A DNA stretch of 46,821 bases, from the IMG/VR virus record IMGVR_UViG_3300042923_001798, positions 1 to 46,821 of that record. One strand, written 5' to 3'. The notes under the pieces were generated by a model. The model saw only the letters and a program-made list of their open reading frames with translations, had not been told where the DNA came from and did not search any database. Source of the stretch: a virus. Of the stretch, positions 8,494 to 17,561 are shown in pieces. Positions within the stretch are counted from its first letter, which is position 1, and each line of letters starts with the position of its first letter. Position numbers and translations under genes: made by a program.

Positions 8494-9162
8494 CTAAAAT
8501 TTTGGAATTGCAGGTATAAGGTCGCCGTTACCGCTCCAGGACAACGTTGAAGATGGAGTGGTTGGCGGCATGCCCGATTCAAATTTACTCATGAGGTTCC
8601 CAAGTGCAGCATCAACCTGGGAGATCGATAATAATGGCTGTTCAAATTCCAGTTGCCAGGTGTGCTGCACCTGCTTGTTCTGCTCTGAGAAACCAGACAC
8701 GTCGATCATCGTTCGCAACAGGCAGCCCGTGTAAATGAATGCAGGCGTCATTACCACATAGTAACCACCGCTCTGATTGTGCTGATCAAGCGCCAGCTTC
8801 AGCGCGGTAAACGTGATGCTTTTTGCCGCATAACCCCCGCCTTTCGTTGATGCCGGGCGGATCATTTGCATCACTACCCGATTAGAACGGTTAACCACGG
8901 AGTTGGCCGCCGTCACCATATTGAAGAAATTCAGGCTCCCTACATCCTGCTGAATAAGCGTTGTACCGGCCATTGGTGAGAACGCTGCCGACTGACCCGA
9001 AATCTCACCATGCAGTAGCCCGTCAACAATACTCACCCCTTCCGTCAATACAGCTATCGGCATCGTGCCGCCCGGTATGGAAGCGGCGATGCCATCAACA
9101 AGCAAAATGGGGGAAATTTCAAAGGCCAGTTTGAACGCCTGACCAAAATAATTTAATGCCAT
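8494..9162 (-). CDS. Baseplate/tail structural protein of unknown family
   Basis: This 222-aa protein is encoded between the tape measure and the plug/hub genes. It carries a long beta-rich core with TTLIQQDVGSLNFFNMVTAANSVVNRSN and a central VMQMIRPAS. No membrane segment or catalytic motif is evident. Proteins here usually contribute to the hub or to tape-measure anchoring (P2 U/X-like). I cannot name the family. Confidence 0.6.
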   Translation of the reverse strand: MALNYFGQAFKLAFEISPILLVDGIAASIPGGTMPIAVLTEGVSIVDGLLHGEISGQSAAFSPMAGTTLIQQDVGSLNFFNMVTAANSVVNRSNRVVMQMIRPASTKGGGYAAKSITFTALKLALDQHNQSGGYYVVMTPAFIYTGCLLRTMIDVSGFSEQNKQVQHTWQLEFEQPLLSISQVDAALGNLMSKFESGMPPTTPSSTLSWSGNGDLIPAIPKF

Positions 9163-9165
9163 TGG

Positions 9166-11100
9166 TTACCTCGGTGTAACGTAGATCCCCTTCACCTGCG
9201 CGGAAATATCAGAACCTGGTACCTGCGCGATCTGGAGATCGATGGTCGCCCGGTCATTTTTTCCGCCCTGGGCCAGTGTGCTACTGGCAGTTTCCAGCTT
9301 CTGCCTGATCCCCGGATGTTGCTCCAGCCCGCCCTGTACCTGCGGCAGGATTTTCAGCAGATAATCCACGGTTTCCTTTTTCAGGCTCAGGTTTCCATCT
9401 GACGTTACAGCAGCATTACCGCCGTTGTACTGGGCCAGAGATTTGGCAATATCACCGCCGTATCGTTTGAGGTTGTCCTGAAAATACTGTGCGGCTGCGC
9501 TGGCAGATTTTTCCGGGTCATATCGATCCTGAGCAGTCAGCCCATAACGGTTCGCAGTATCAGGAATAAACTGGAAAAGCCCTGCTGCACCGGAACCCTT
9601 GTTAAATGCTTTTGGATTCCATGAGGACTCTTTATCGGCTACAGCTGGCAGTAATCCGCGCGGCAGGCCAGCTTCGTCATTCTTAGCTGAGACGGTCTTA
9701 GCCAGATCGTCCTTATAGCCATTCCATCCTCCGGACTTCCATCGCTCCTCTATCGAGTCGATGGTGATATTTCCCCCCGTAAGCAGCCCCAGCGTCGTAT
9801 TCCCCATAGCCCGAAGGAAACCAAGGCCAGAAGCATTTTCCTCGGCTGCCTGCTTTTCTGTCTGGCCTTTTTTAGCGAGTTCCTCCTTCGTGCGGGTGAC
9901 GTCAAAACTGCTTTGGCTTCGGGCCTCATCCACCGAAGATGGTGCCCTTATTCCGTAGCCGGCCAGCCAGTCGATAGCGGAACCTATCGCTTGGGCGATA
10001 CGTTTAACTGCCTTAGAGAAACTATCCAGATCACGCTGAAAATCATCACTGCCTAACCAGTTACCGAGCTTTTCCAGGCCGTTAGCCAGCGTGTCGAAAA
10101 GTGCCTGCCCGTTCCGGCCATTGAGAAATTTTTCAATACTGGCGGTCAGATTGTCAGAGATACGGCTGATGGGACCATTGAGCCGCGCCAGCGTCTTCAG
10201 GAAGGTATTGCCGATCCGACTGGCGTTATCCAGAAACCTTGCCGAAAGATCCTGATAGCTTTGCTGTGTACCGCTGCCTAAATCACGATCCAGCCGTTGG
10301 GACTGATCTGCGAACTGTTTATTAAGCTGCGGCAACCTGTCGCTGTTTGCCAGCACCTGATTAGCGGTCGCAACGTCAATCACTCCGTCCAGGCCATATC
10401 CTTTCAGCACAGCCTGAGATACTCCGGTGCCCTTGTACTGCTTAAGAAGGCTTGAAACACCCTCCAGTAGTTTAGGCAGGTTCGCAGCCGCGCCGTCCTG
10501 CGGGTTAATGCCCAGGCTCATCAGCCCGGCATATTGCGGGTTTGTCGGGTCATTCTGTGCCGCCGCCAGCGCCTGCAGTATGTTACCCGTGTTTGAAAAG
10601 CGGCTGCCATACACATTGTTTGCCGCCTGCATTTCCCCGGTCGAAACGCCAAGCCCCTGAGATGATTTGTACTGCTCTGTCGCGCGGTGGGCCATAAAGC
10701 CATAACCGAATAACCCGCCTCCACCAATCGCGGCGAGGCGTGCACCCCAGCTTACCGTAGTGGTAAACAGCCCCTTCAGGGTCGATGTTGTTACACCGAG
10801 AGTTTTATTAATCAGGCCGAAAGTCTTGAGGGATGCCTTCGCATCCTTATTCAGGTTTTTGAGGAATTTATCAAATTCACTATCCTCACCCTTTTTACTG
10901 GAATCTCCTCCTGCCCCCGGTTGGGCTGGGGGGATCGCAGGAAAATCATGAGAGGAAGTTGTTGGCGCTGTCTGTGGTACCGGAATACCGCCCGGGCCTA
11001 CTGAAAAGGCGGCTTTGAATTTCTCCGAAATTTCGTTTAGCGCGGCAATTTTCGACTCATCGATATCGAGAGTCAGGACGGGTAGTTGATCACCTGCCAT
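9166..11100 (-). CDS. Tail tape measure protein with lytic transglycosylase domain
   Basis: The 644-aa protein is the longest of the tail block. It has a helical N-terminal half, a Gly-rich hydrophobic stretch around residues 120-140 (LAAIGGGGLFGYGF) and a C-terminal SLT domain (~475-570). The SLT domain shows the catalytic Glu in ADKESSW (Glu ~491), then GSGAAGLFQFIPDTA and a late SLAQYNGG. It fixes tail length and its SLT domain should cut peptidoglycan during DNA entry. It directly follows the frameshifted chaperone pair, as in other tails. Confidence 0.92.
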   Translation of the reverse strand: MAGDQLPVLTLDIDESKIAALNEISEKFKAAFSVGPGGIPVPQTAPTTSSHDFPAIPPAQPGAGGDSSKKGEDSEFDKFLKNLNKDAKASLKTFGLINKTLGVTTSTLKGLFTTTVSWGARLAAIGGGGLFGYGFMAHRATEQYKSSQGLGVSTGEMQAANNVYGSRFSNTGNILQALAAAQNDPTNPQYAGLMSLGINPQDGAAANLPKLLEGVSSLLKQYKGTGVSQAVLKGYGLDGVIDVATANQVLANSDRLPQLNKQFADQSQRLDRDLGSGTQQSYQDLSARFLDNASRIGNTFLKTLARLNGPISRISDNLTASIEKFLNGRNGQALFDTLANGLEKLGNWLGSDDFQRDLDSFSKAVKRIAQAIGSAIDWLAGYGIRAPSSVDEARSQSSFDVTRTKEELAKKGQTEKQAAEENASGLGFLRAMGNTTLGLLTGGNITIDSIEERWKSGGWNGYKDDLAKTVSAKNDEAGLPRGLLPAVADKESSWNPKAFNKGSGAAGLFQFIPDTANRYGLTAQDRYDPEKSASAAAQYFQDNLKRYGGDIAKSLAQYNGGNAAVTSDGNLSLKKETVDYLLKILPQVQGGLEQHPGIRQKLETASSTLAQGGKNDRATIDLQIAQVPGSDISAQVKGIYVTPR

Positions 11101-11110
11101 AAATGATCCC

Positions 11111-11781
11111 TCAAGGCGTTTTGAATTTCAGCAGCTCACGAAACTGAGCTGCTGTTTTCAGGTTTAACCCGGTATCAAGCCAGATTTCGGAGAATCCTGC
11201 GGCTGCTGTGTAGTCGAGGACGCTGCTGATAACGTGCTCTCCGTCTCGCCAGAACTGGCGGCTGGCTTCAATGTCGGCAATGAACGCATCCAGTCCGTAA
11301 GACTCAAGGACGAGGTTTGACTGTTCCACATTCCATTGACTTCTTTCATCAGCCCCTGAGCCTGAGCGGGTTTGTTTATCGACGAGACGCATGTAAAAAA
11401 AACGAGCTCGCCAATTACTTCGTCGAGTTCAACGATTTCACGCTCCAACGCGACTTCGAGAGGCTTGGTGTCCCATCCTTTCCCTTCAACCGGATATACC
11501 AGATTAGAAAGCCGGATAATCTCATTTACCAGCGTGTTACGGACTCCCGTGGCCCCTTCCCAGATTTCATCCTTTTTGCAGATATGCTCAAGCATGAGAT
11601 AAGCGACTCTCGGCCCGGCAACAACGCCAAGACCTTCGGAAAAAATGGCGGAGAAAGTTTTGCTAAGAACGAAGAAATGCTCCCGGTAAACCTCCTTTGA
11701 AATCGGCGCGGAATGGATATAGGCCGTTCCGATCTCGGTCTCCACTGGAATAATAAGGTGCATATTTCGAGAGATTTTCAT
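11111..11781 (-). CDS. Tail assembly chaperone, -1 frameshift product (G-T type)
   Basis: Reading starts at ATG 11781 (TGATG overlap with the tube gene) and would shift -1 on the T8 tract at 11402-11395. Codons 127-129 are GTT TTT TTT; after the slip the frame continues TAC ATG CGT and ends at 11111, giving about 223 residues. The -1 frame downstream looks like a true protein (helical, with SNLVLESYGLDAFIADIEAS and a LKTAAQFRELLKF tail). The zero frame becomes Ser/Thr/Gln-rich and stops at 11164. Frameshifted chaperones encoded just before the tape measure are known from lambda G-GT and P2 E-E'. The frameshift itself is inferred, not shown. Confidence 0.75.
11164..11781 (-). CDS. Tail assembly chaperone, unshifted product (G type)
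   Basis: This is the in-frame product of ~205 aa from ATG 11781, beginning MKISRNMHLIIPVETEIG. An in-frame start 12 bp further upstream lacks the TGATG coupling. The first ~129 residues are shared with the frameshift product; the last ~76 residues (TCVSSINKPAQ... SGLIPG) look of low complexity. The chaperone would coat the tape measure during tail assembly. Confidence 0.75.
   Translation of the reverse strand: MKISRNMHLIIPVETEIGTAYIHSAPISKEVYREHFFVLSKTFSAIFSEGLGVVAGPRVAYLMLEHICKKDEIWEGATGVRNTLVNEIIRLSNLVYPVEGKGWDTKPLEVALEREIVELDEVIGELVFFTCVSSINKPAQAQGLMKEVNGMWNSQTSSLSLTDWMRSLPTLKPAASSGETESTLSAASSTTQQPQDSPKSGLIPG
11395..11402 (-). other. Slippery T8 tract for programmed -1 frameshift
   Basis: On the minus strand eight T residues follow a G (GTT TTT TTT ACA in the zero frame). 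This allows both tRNA-Phe to re-pair one base back. P2 uses a similar T-run for its E/E' chaperones. The overlap of the two open frames (11111-11392 versus 11164-11781) fits exactly here. Confidence 0.75.
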
Positions 11782-12221
11782 CAGATATCCCACATTTCCG
11801 AGTTGATGTAATAAGTCCCTGTGATGGTGATGGCCACCCCCGGATCACCACCGGCAAATGTCATGTCCTGGACATTCGTGATTGCCGTATTCATCAGTTC
11901 AAAATCACCGAATACCGTACTGTCGCTATAAACCTTCGCATCACCGATTGCTGAGTTAAGTTCCCACTGGGCTTTATACTGTTTCGAAAGCGCCTGGCTA
12001 CGAAGAAGGTGGATCCTCGCCTGCATAATCATATAAGGCTGAGGAGACTGCACTGCGCCGGTCATGGCCGGCAGAAAATCAGTCATATTCCCCTGAAACG
12101 AAAGCTCCACCCCTTCTTTGGCAAGATAGGATGCCGATACGTTCAGGCCAGGATAGTCGTTGAACTTCACACTGGCGCGGACGCGGTTCAACACGCCCGG
12201 ATTGATCATTGGATTTGGCAC
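11781..12221 (-). CDS. Tail tube protein (DUF3277-like)
   Basis: This 146-aa beta-rich protein is encoded right after the sheath gene, the fixed place of the tube protein. It contains MTDFLPAMTGAVQSPQPYMIMQARIHLLRSQALSKQYKAQWE and ends with a DMTFAGGDPGVAITITGTYYINSEMWDI strand set. It should polymerise as hexameric rings inside the sheath. The start codon is GTG with an AAGGAG ribosome site 7 nt upstream. The stop overlaps the chaperone start as TGATG. Confidence 0.78.
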   Translation of the reverse strand: MPNPMINPGVLNRVRASVKFNDYPGLNVSASYLAKEGVELSFQGNMTDFLPAMTGAVQSPQPYMIMQARIHLLRSQALSKQYKAQWELNSAIGDAKVYSDSTVFGDFELMNTAITNVQDMTFAGGDPGVAITITGTYYINSEMWDI

Positions 12222-12232
12222 AGTTCAACTCC

Positions 12233-13561
12233 TTAAGAAAGCTGCATGGTCACGTTAATGTTGAAGACGATTTCCACGAACCCGCGCATTGGGGTGTAGG
12301 TGGCAGATAGCCCGGCGTAGCGGCCAATTCCATAATCGTTCGGGTTGTCTTTGACGTAGGTTTTGAACGGTACCGCATTGACCGGGGTTTGCCCGTTCAC
12401 CAGGCCATAAGAAACACCAGTGTTGAAGACGCCCTGCGCTACCTGTTGCAAACGATCAATACCGTCCTGGTTGTAATACAGCGGATTGATGGGATTATTG
12501 CTGCCGTTGATGACTGCATTCGCCAGCATCATATCGACGTTGATTTGTACCCAGTCCACGCTGTACCAGTAGGTCATATCGTTACCGTCGCTGGTGACGC
12601 CCTTCACCAGCATGGTGTTCGCAATACCGCCCTCCGCACCCGTGTCCACGTAGTTGATGTTTTGCTTAACCATCGTGGTCAGAATGCTGGCTTTCGCCTT
12701 ATTTGCGTTTACCGCCTGAAGGTAGCGGAATGCCATGGGCGGCACTTTGTTGATCTCTGAGGGTGACGGAGAAACAAAATTCCACATTGCGGCAGCGGCA
12801 GCATTTGTCACCGGATAGGTATCATCAGCCATCGCAATAATGGATTTGATACCGGCGTATGGCGTCACGTAATTAGTATCATCCGGCGTGTCCTCCAGAA
12901 CGAAGAAATACTGTTTCGCTTCGTTTGAGGTATATAGCTTCGCCAGGGTAATGAAGTCGGCGTAGCCACGCCATAAATAGGGAACCAGATAAGCGTAAAA
13001 ACGTTTGAGTGGCTCTTCCATATACGCTTTAAGCGCAGAAACCTCCTCTTTTAAATTGCTGCCCTTAAAGCCAAGCTCAAGCACGTATACGCCGACACTA
13101 CTGCCCTGAGCAAAAAACGCGTTTACTGCAGTAACAAGGTCGCTGCTGCCAGGCAGATTTAAATGCCCTATAGTTTGAGGAGAACCATCTACGGTTGATC
13201 CCGGCATTGAGTATTTCAGCGTATTTTTATCCCATACCTGGGCGGTAAACGTCCCGTTCCATGCAGACGGCGAACAGCCGCTAACAGTTATATCGAACTC
13301 AAAATCGACTTCCATTCCAAGCTTGATATCGTCAGGTATGGTCAGGGTGACGTCAGAGCCGTACGAAGTTTGTTCCGCGACAAGAGACTCAATGGGGATG
13401 TTTACAATGTCTTCAACTTCAGAATTTTGCGTTACCAACACGGGTTTTCCGGGTTCCTGCGTCGTCGCGCCGAATGACAGGATCGCGGACATCTGCTGCA
13501 AGTTCGACGGCGTGGCGCCTATTGTCTGTGAGACGTTCACAGTAACGATGTTGTAGCTCAT
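12233..13561 (-). CDS. Contractile tail sheath protein (DUF3383-like)
   Basis: The 442-aa protein is encoded immediately before the tube and is of sheath size. It has an N-terminal QTIGATPSNLQQMSAILSFGAT segment and a central PYLWRGYADFITLAKLYTSN region. A C-terminal domain follows with YGIGRYAGLSATYTPMRGFVEIVFNINVTMQL, resembling the conserved C-terminal beta handshake of sheaths. The sheath contracts to drive the tube through the envelope. Its presence, with wedge J and spike, makes this a myovirus. Confidence 0.8.
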   Translation of the reverse strand: MSYNIVTVNVSQTIGATPSNLQQMSAILSFGATTQEPGKPVLVTQNSEVEDIVNIPIESLVAEQTSYGSDVTLTIPDDIKLGMEVDFEFDITVSGCSPSAWNGTFTAQVWDKNTLKYSMPGSTVDGSPQTIGHLNLPGSSDLVTAVNAFFAQGSSVGVYVLELGFKGSNLKEEVSALKAYMEEPLKRFYAYLVPYLWRGYADFITLAKLYTSNEAKQYFFVLEDTPDDTNYVTPYAGIKSIIAMADDTYPVTNAAAAAMWNFVSPSPSEINKVPPMAFRYLQAVNANKAKASILTTMVKQNINYVDTGAEGGIANTMLVKGVTSDGNDMTYWYSVDWVQINVDMMLANAVINGSNNPINPLYYNQDGIDRLQQVAQGVFNTGVSYGLVNGQTPVNAVPFKTYVKDNPNDYGIGRYAGLSATYTPMRGFVEIVFNINVTMQLS

Positions 13562-14505
13562 TATCTGACCTCGTAGTTAAAAATGACTTCCCTGATAAGT
13601 TGAAGCGAAATGTCCCGCGTCGTGGCCTGGTAATAATTCACGTCGAAATCCACGATTTTCTTTTTCGCCAGCGCGTTTATTTCCACCTGATTTGATTTCG
13701 CGTCGCTGACGATCGGCACGTTAGTTACGCCGAACTCCTCGTCGTCGAGCGCCTTGTTCACCACATAGTCAACAAAGTCCAATGCCATCTGGTTGCTGAA
13801 ACCGTAGAGCGTCACGCGGACAGAATCCTGCGCAAGCTGGTAACGGGCATCGCCCCGCACTGCGGAGGCCATTTGCAGTGGTACCGTATTTCGAACGTCG
13901 GCGGCGATGTATGGCGGCTTCAGGTTCGAAGGAACCAGGAAGGACGGGTAGACCGTGGCGAACTGTTTCAGCGCAAGCCAGATTGGGGTGCTGTTCGATA
14001 TAACCTGTTCGTCACTGATGTCGTCAGGGCTGTCGATGATCTGCGAACGCATAGTCGGGAGGATTGCCATACCGCGATAATGGAATATGCCCGATTGCGT
14101 GTACCGGCTTTCCATCCGGGAAAAGGCAAACTGTGTCCCTTCGTATTCACCAAGATAAATGGCGTTAGGGTCTTCAATGTTGAAATCGTCGGCCTTTGCA
14201 ATTGGGGTGAAGATGATGTTATTCACGTCACGGGAAGACGTTGCCGATTGCTCAGTGACGACCTGCCTGTGCAGACTGCCCTTTATCGTAGTGACGAGCG
14301 GGTTAGCAATCCCCATACGTTCCAACTCGTCGGGTGTGATAATTTCGGCATTAACCCAGTACACAAAACCATCGAGCGGAAGCACCTGTCGCACGTAGAG
14401 GCGAAAGGTGATTTCCTGTCCGGAAGAAATGGTTTCGACTGCTGACTGGAGAACGCTGGAGAGTTGAGTGCCGGTATTCGCGGCAATTTCATCAAGACTC
14501 GGCAT
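13561..14505 (-). CDS. Neck or tail structural protein, unassigned
   Basis: This 314-aa protein is encoded between the tail-completion genes and the sheath, overlapping the upstream gene by 14 bp and the sheath start by 1 bp. It has no transmembrane segment and no recognisable catalytic motif. Position suggests a tail terminator or neck part. The central segment (FSRMESRYTQSGIFHYRGMAILPTM) did not match a family I can name. Confidence 0.6.
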   Translation of the reverse strand: MPSLDEIAANTGTQLSSVLQSAVETISSGQEITFRLYVRQVLPLDGFVYWVNAEIITPDELERMGIANPLVTTIKGSLHRQVVTEQSATSSRDVNNIIFTPIAKADDFNIEDPNAIYLGEYEGTQFAFSRMESRYTQSGIFHYRGMAILPTMRSQIIDSPDDISDEQVISNSTPIWLALKQFATVYPSFLVPSNLKPPYIAADVRNTVPLQMASAVRGDARYQLAQDSVRVTLYGFSNQMALDFVDYVVNKALDDEEFGVTNVPIVSDAKSNQVEINALAKKKIVDFDVNYYQATTRDISLQLIREVIFNYEVR

Positions 14506-14920
14506 CGTTACCTATCCATGCGACAAAAGAGGATTTAAACAGGCCGCCATCGATGAACGACGGCCGGCGTTCGCCGCGCTCAATTTTCAGACGAGAGTTT
14601 TTCCCCTCAAGCGCCGCCTGTGTCGGTACGCCATCAATGGACAGCCCCGCCATTTCTTCCTGTTCGAGAAAAATGTTGAACTGCTGCATGGTTTCCCCGA
14701 GCAATTCCCCCTGAGTTAAAGGCGCTCCATGCTGAATGTGATTGATAAGCGACCAGGCCAAAGCCTCACCCACTTCTGCGCAAATCTCTTTTTTGTGAGT
14801 TTCGAAGAAATGGGTAAAAAGCTGGTATCTGTCCTGAAGATCTTCGGCTACCTCGTATGTGGTGGCGGACGTGTCACCGTAGTCATACGGCATATCAATG
14901 ACACCCAGGCAGACTTTCAT
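14492..14920 (-). CDS. Tail completion / neck protein (HK97 gp10-like pattern)
   Basis: This 142-aa protein has a late RRPSFIDGGLFKSSFVAWI segment resembling the RPSF-DTG-L--SF pattern of HK97 gp10-like completion proteins. I chose ATG 14920 because it overlaps the upstream stop as ATGA with a GGGGG ribosome site. An internal Met at residue 10 is possible. It would close the top of the tail or link it to the head connector. Confidence 0.6.
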   Translation of the reverse strand: MKVCLGVIDMPYDYGDTSATTYEVAEDLQDRYQLFTHFFETHKKEICAEVGEALAWSLINHIQHGAPLTQGELLGETMQQFNIFLEQEEMAGLSIDGVPTQAALEGKNSRLKIERGERRPSFIDGGLFKSSFVAWIGNDAES

Positions 14921-15369
14921 GGCGTATACCCCCAGACTGGCCCCAACTCCATAAGCACAGCGACGACGGCGCGGCCATACGGATCCTGCATCAGCATCAG
15001 ATCGGCCAGAGACAGGTTACTGAGTGCGTCACTTATGGTCATAGATCCAGAGGTCCCCTGATCTGCAGCAGAATTTACCAGGCCGTAAACCGCATTGTTC
15101 AGACCTAAGCTTTTCCGCAAATCGGCAAAATAAGTGCTGGGCGGTGTATCGAGGGCATATCGCAGGAGAAGAGAGCCACCAGCGTTGTATACGGTGTTCG
15201 TATAGATAATGGGCAGGCACTCCAGCCCCAGATTTTTCGGGATAAGCTCAAGTGCCGAGCAGAAACAGCATTTCAGCGAGGGATCATCATCTGATATCGC
15301 TGTTTCAGGAACGCCCATCACGCCACGAACGAAGCGGATAAATCCGTCAAACGTTGGGCGCATGGTCAT
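14917..15369 (-). CDS. Head-tail connector protein (DUF4054/gp6-like)
   Basis: This 150-aa, mostly helical protein is encoded just after the capsid module, in the usual place for the head-tail adaptor. Features include FDGFIRFVRGVMGVPETAI and a Cys-rich LKCCFCSALELIPKN turn. A late SNLSLADLMLMQDPYGR helix precedes the C terminus. The start follows the upstream stop as TAATG; Met at residue 3 is an alternative. The role is assigned from position and size. Confidence 0.55.
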   Translation of the reverse strand: MTMRPTFDGFIRFVRGVMGVPETAISDDDPSLKCCFCSALELIPKNLGLECLPIIYTNTVYNAGGSLLLRYALDTPPSTYFADLRKSLGLNNAVYGLVNSAADQGTSGSMTISDALSNLSLADLMLMQDPYGRAVVAVLMELGPVWGYTP

Positions 15370-15839
15370 TATTTTTGTACCTTCACCGTTTTATTCAGTT
15401 TCGGCGGGTTGGCCTGTTCGGCGTTGACGGCCTCACCGGTTATTTCCACGACGACTTCTCCTGGTTTAGGTGTTTCACCACTCTGCATGACAGCTTTATC
15501 AACGGCATTGCTCATAGACACGGCGTTTGCTTCGAGAATGGACTGAGACAGGTCATCGAGATTTTCGGTTTTTTGCTCCGCATTCTCTTCGATACGTCCA
15601 ACGGTCACCGGTTTATCGATGGAATAGCAAATGCCGGAAAATGTTTTGTCCACTTTGTCGCAACGCTGAAAACCATAAGGTTCATGCTGCTTGATGATGT
15701 GGTGAATAACGTCAGACTGGTTATCGATCATATGCTGACCGCCAGCGGGGATCGTCACGCCGAAGGACTGTGATTTTTCCGGCAGCTTGTAGTTGAACGT
15801 ATGAGCCTGACGGGAGCAGTTAGCGATAAAAAGTTTCAT
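15369..15839 (-). CDS. Conserved protein of the capsid module, function unknown
   Basis: This 156-aa protein begins MKLFIANCSRQAHTFNYKLPE, a beta-type segment, followed by IPAGGQHMIDNQSDVIHHII. It has a low-complexity, acidic to lysine-rich C terminus. It lies between the capsid terminator and the connector genes. It could be a head-decoration or head-completion factor, but nothing in the sequence proves it. Confidence 0.6.
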   Translation of the reverse strand: MKLFIANCSRQAHTFNYKLPEKSQSFGVTIPAGGQHMIDNQSDVIHHIIKQHEPYGFQRCDKVDKTFSGICYSIDKPVTVGRIEENAEQKTENLDDLSQSILEANAVSMSNAVDKAVMQSGETPKPGEVVVEITGEAVNAEQANPPKLNKTVKVQK

Positions 15840-15850
15840 GAATTTTCCTC

Positions 15851-15876
15851 AAAAAAATGGGGAGTTTTATCTCCCC
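15851..15876 (-). terminator. Intrinsic terminator after the major capsid gene
   Basis: On the minus strand a 6-bp perfect stem, GGGGAG / CTCCCC with an ATAAAA loop, is followed by ATTTTTTT. It lies 29 bp beyond the capsid stop. Such a site could set high capsid versus lower connector expression unless transcription is antiterminated. Confidence 0.75.
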
Positions 15877-15904
15877 GAATCCACCAGTTAATACAACGAG
15901 GGTA

Positions 15905-16933
15905 TTACGCGTATTTCGCAGAAAGCAGCGTCACGCCTTCGGAACGGAAGTTCCAGCCCGGAGTGGCTCGCATGGTGTACAGCGTGGTAATTCCGCCATC
16001 CGGCATCGGTGACGGAATTTCAGTCGGTGCCGCAACATCACAGAACATCACGTTCACGGCTTTCTGATTCGGCATCAGTGTCGAGAAAATGTTGGTATTG
16101 AGTTCCTGACGAGCCTCAGGCACAACCAGCTCCGGGTTGGTAACGATAATGAGATCGGTACCGCCCGCCCCCTTGCCAATCAGCGTGTCGTCCTGGCAGA
16201 AAATCACATCATCCCCGCTGGCACCATTGGCGATGTTTTTAATCATGGTACCGACCGTTTCGGTACCGCCACCGGGACGCTGGTAACTGGTCAGTTCAAC
16301 GACGCCCGTCCATTCCAATGCCTTCATGAACCGCTGAGGACACAGAACGACGGTCGTCAGCGCCTGGCCCAGCAACATCATGCGGCTTTTCTGATCGGCA
16401 ATGAGACCAAGCACAAATTTCGCCATTTCACCGGAATCCCAGGTGGTGTACGAATCGTTGCCCTGGCTGTCGCTGCCGAGGTTTACCGTGGTGGCATTTG
16501 GTGAGTTGGCGATCCCTTCGTTGTTGGACGCCTTCACGCCGTAAATAAGCATGTTACGAAGCTGCTGCGCGTGGCCCTGACGGTTTGCCAGTTGCAGACC
16601 ACTGTTAAGCGAATACCCCCAACGACTCGCAGCATCAGTATCGAGATAGCTGTACTGGGAGCGAGTCGAAATGCGGTAAGTCATCATCTGGTCATAGCTC
16701 GGAACGATGCTCGCAGAAGGTAACTGGCCCGGCAGTGACTGACCGACATGTGCCTGAGTCGTTGCACGAAGATATTTCTGGTAAACAACCAGATCGCTTG
16801 ACCCGATACGGGCGGATGGTGCGCCACCCGGGAGGATTTCGAATGCGCCGGAGGCCATGCTGTACTGCATGACAATTTCCGGCTGCATCATGGAAGGCGA
16901 TACCGTGGTAATCGCTGGTGCGAATGCGCTCAT
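15905..16933 (-). CDS. Major capsid protein (DUF2184-like)
   Basis: The 342-aa protein follows the protease/scaffold and cement genes, the expected order for the capsid protein. It contains YSYLDTDAASRWGYSLNSGLQL and LLGQALTTVVLCPQRFMKAL. A C-terminal MRATPGWNFRSEGVTLLSAKYA closes the domain as in DUF2184 capsid proteins of myophages. It forms the T-shell of the head. No cleaved delta-domain is evident because scaffold function lies in the upstream gene. Confidence 0.82.
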   Translation of the reverse strand: MSAFAPAITTVSPSMMQPEIVMQYSMASGAFEILPGGAPSARIGSSDLVVYQKYLRATTQAHVGQSLPGQLPSASIVPSYDQMMTYRISTRSQYSYLDTDAASRWGYSLNSGLQLANRQGHAQQLRNMLIYGVKASNNEGIANSPNATTVNLGSDSQGNDSYTTWDSGEMAKFVLGLIADQKSRMMLLGQALTTVVLCPQRFMKALEWTGVVELTSYQRPGGGTETVGTMIKNIANGASGDDVIFCQDDTLIGKGAGGTDLIIVTNPELVVPEARQELNTNIFSTLMPNQKAVNVMFCDVAAPTEIPSPMPDGGITTLYTMRATPGWNFRSEGVTLLSAKYA

Positions 16934-16943
16934 TAATAACTCC

Positions 16944-17561
16944 TTAAATCAAGAACAGGCCGCAAGGCTTGCCGTTTTCCCAGACCACGTTGCCGCTGGC
17001 TTCTTTTTTCACCGTCAGGTTGCCCTGTTGGGAAACCATCAACAGACTGATATTCACTTTCGGGTTGGACGACGAGCTGCTGGAATACACGTCCACGCAG
17101 TTTTCTGTCATATCCCAGACAAAACCATCAGCCCCGACCGGATCATCGCCAGTGGCAAGTGCCGCGACCGCTGCGCTGATCGGCAATGGAATACGCGCAC
17201 CTGAACCGACGCGATAGTAGTGAACCGAGCCGCCAGCCAGATATAGCGGTACCGGATTGCTTGCAGTCGTGATGCCGTGGTACGCCTGGTTGAACACGGT
17301 GAAAGCATTACAGACCGAAGCCGTCGCTTTTTTGATGGTGGAGCCGCTTACGTTTTCAGCGACAGTGGAAACGCACTCAACCACGCCAATGCCGCCCCAG
17401 ACGGGCGCATCGAGGTTTTTATCCAGAGTGCCGGAGCAAAGTTGCAGGCGGATCGCAGGGTCGTCCTGCGCGTCACCCTGAGTCAGGCCACGCGACTCGA
17501 CGTTAAAGCTGCCAGCGAATGAACCCTGTGTTTTGAACGGGTCGAAATTAATATCAGCCAT
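16944..17561 (-). CDS. Structural cement / head decoration protein (DUF2190-like)
   Basis: This 205-aa protein lies between the protease/scaffold and the major capsid genes, where small cement proteins are usually found. It is beta-rich with FVWDMTENCVDVYSSSSSSNPKVNISLLMV and a Ser tract at about residues 158-163. It would stabilise the capsid surface. I base the call on position, size and composition. Confidence 0.6.
   Translation of the reverse strand: MADINFDPFKTQGSFAGSFNVESRGLTQGDAQDDPAIRLQLCSGTLDKNLDAPVWGGIGVVECVSTVAENVSGSTIKKATASVCNAFTVFNQAYHGITTASNPVPLYLAGGSVHYYRVGSGARIPLPISAAVAALATGDDPVGADGFVWDMTENCVDVYSSSSSSNPKVNISLLMVSQQGNLTVKKEASGNVVWENGKPCGLFLI

Noticed and set aside
11111-11392. 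Independent gene for a 93-aa protein starting at ATG 11392
   Set aside because: The frame is better explained as the -1 extension of the upstream chaperone through the T8 tract, and no ribosome site fits the internal ATG.
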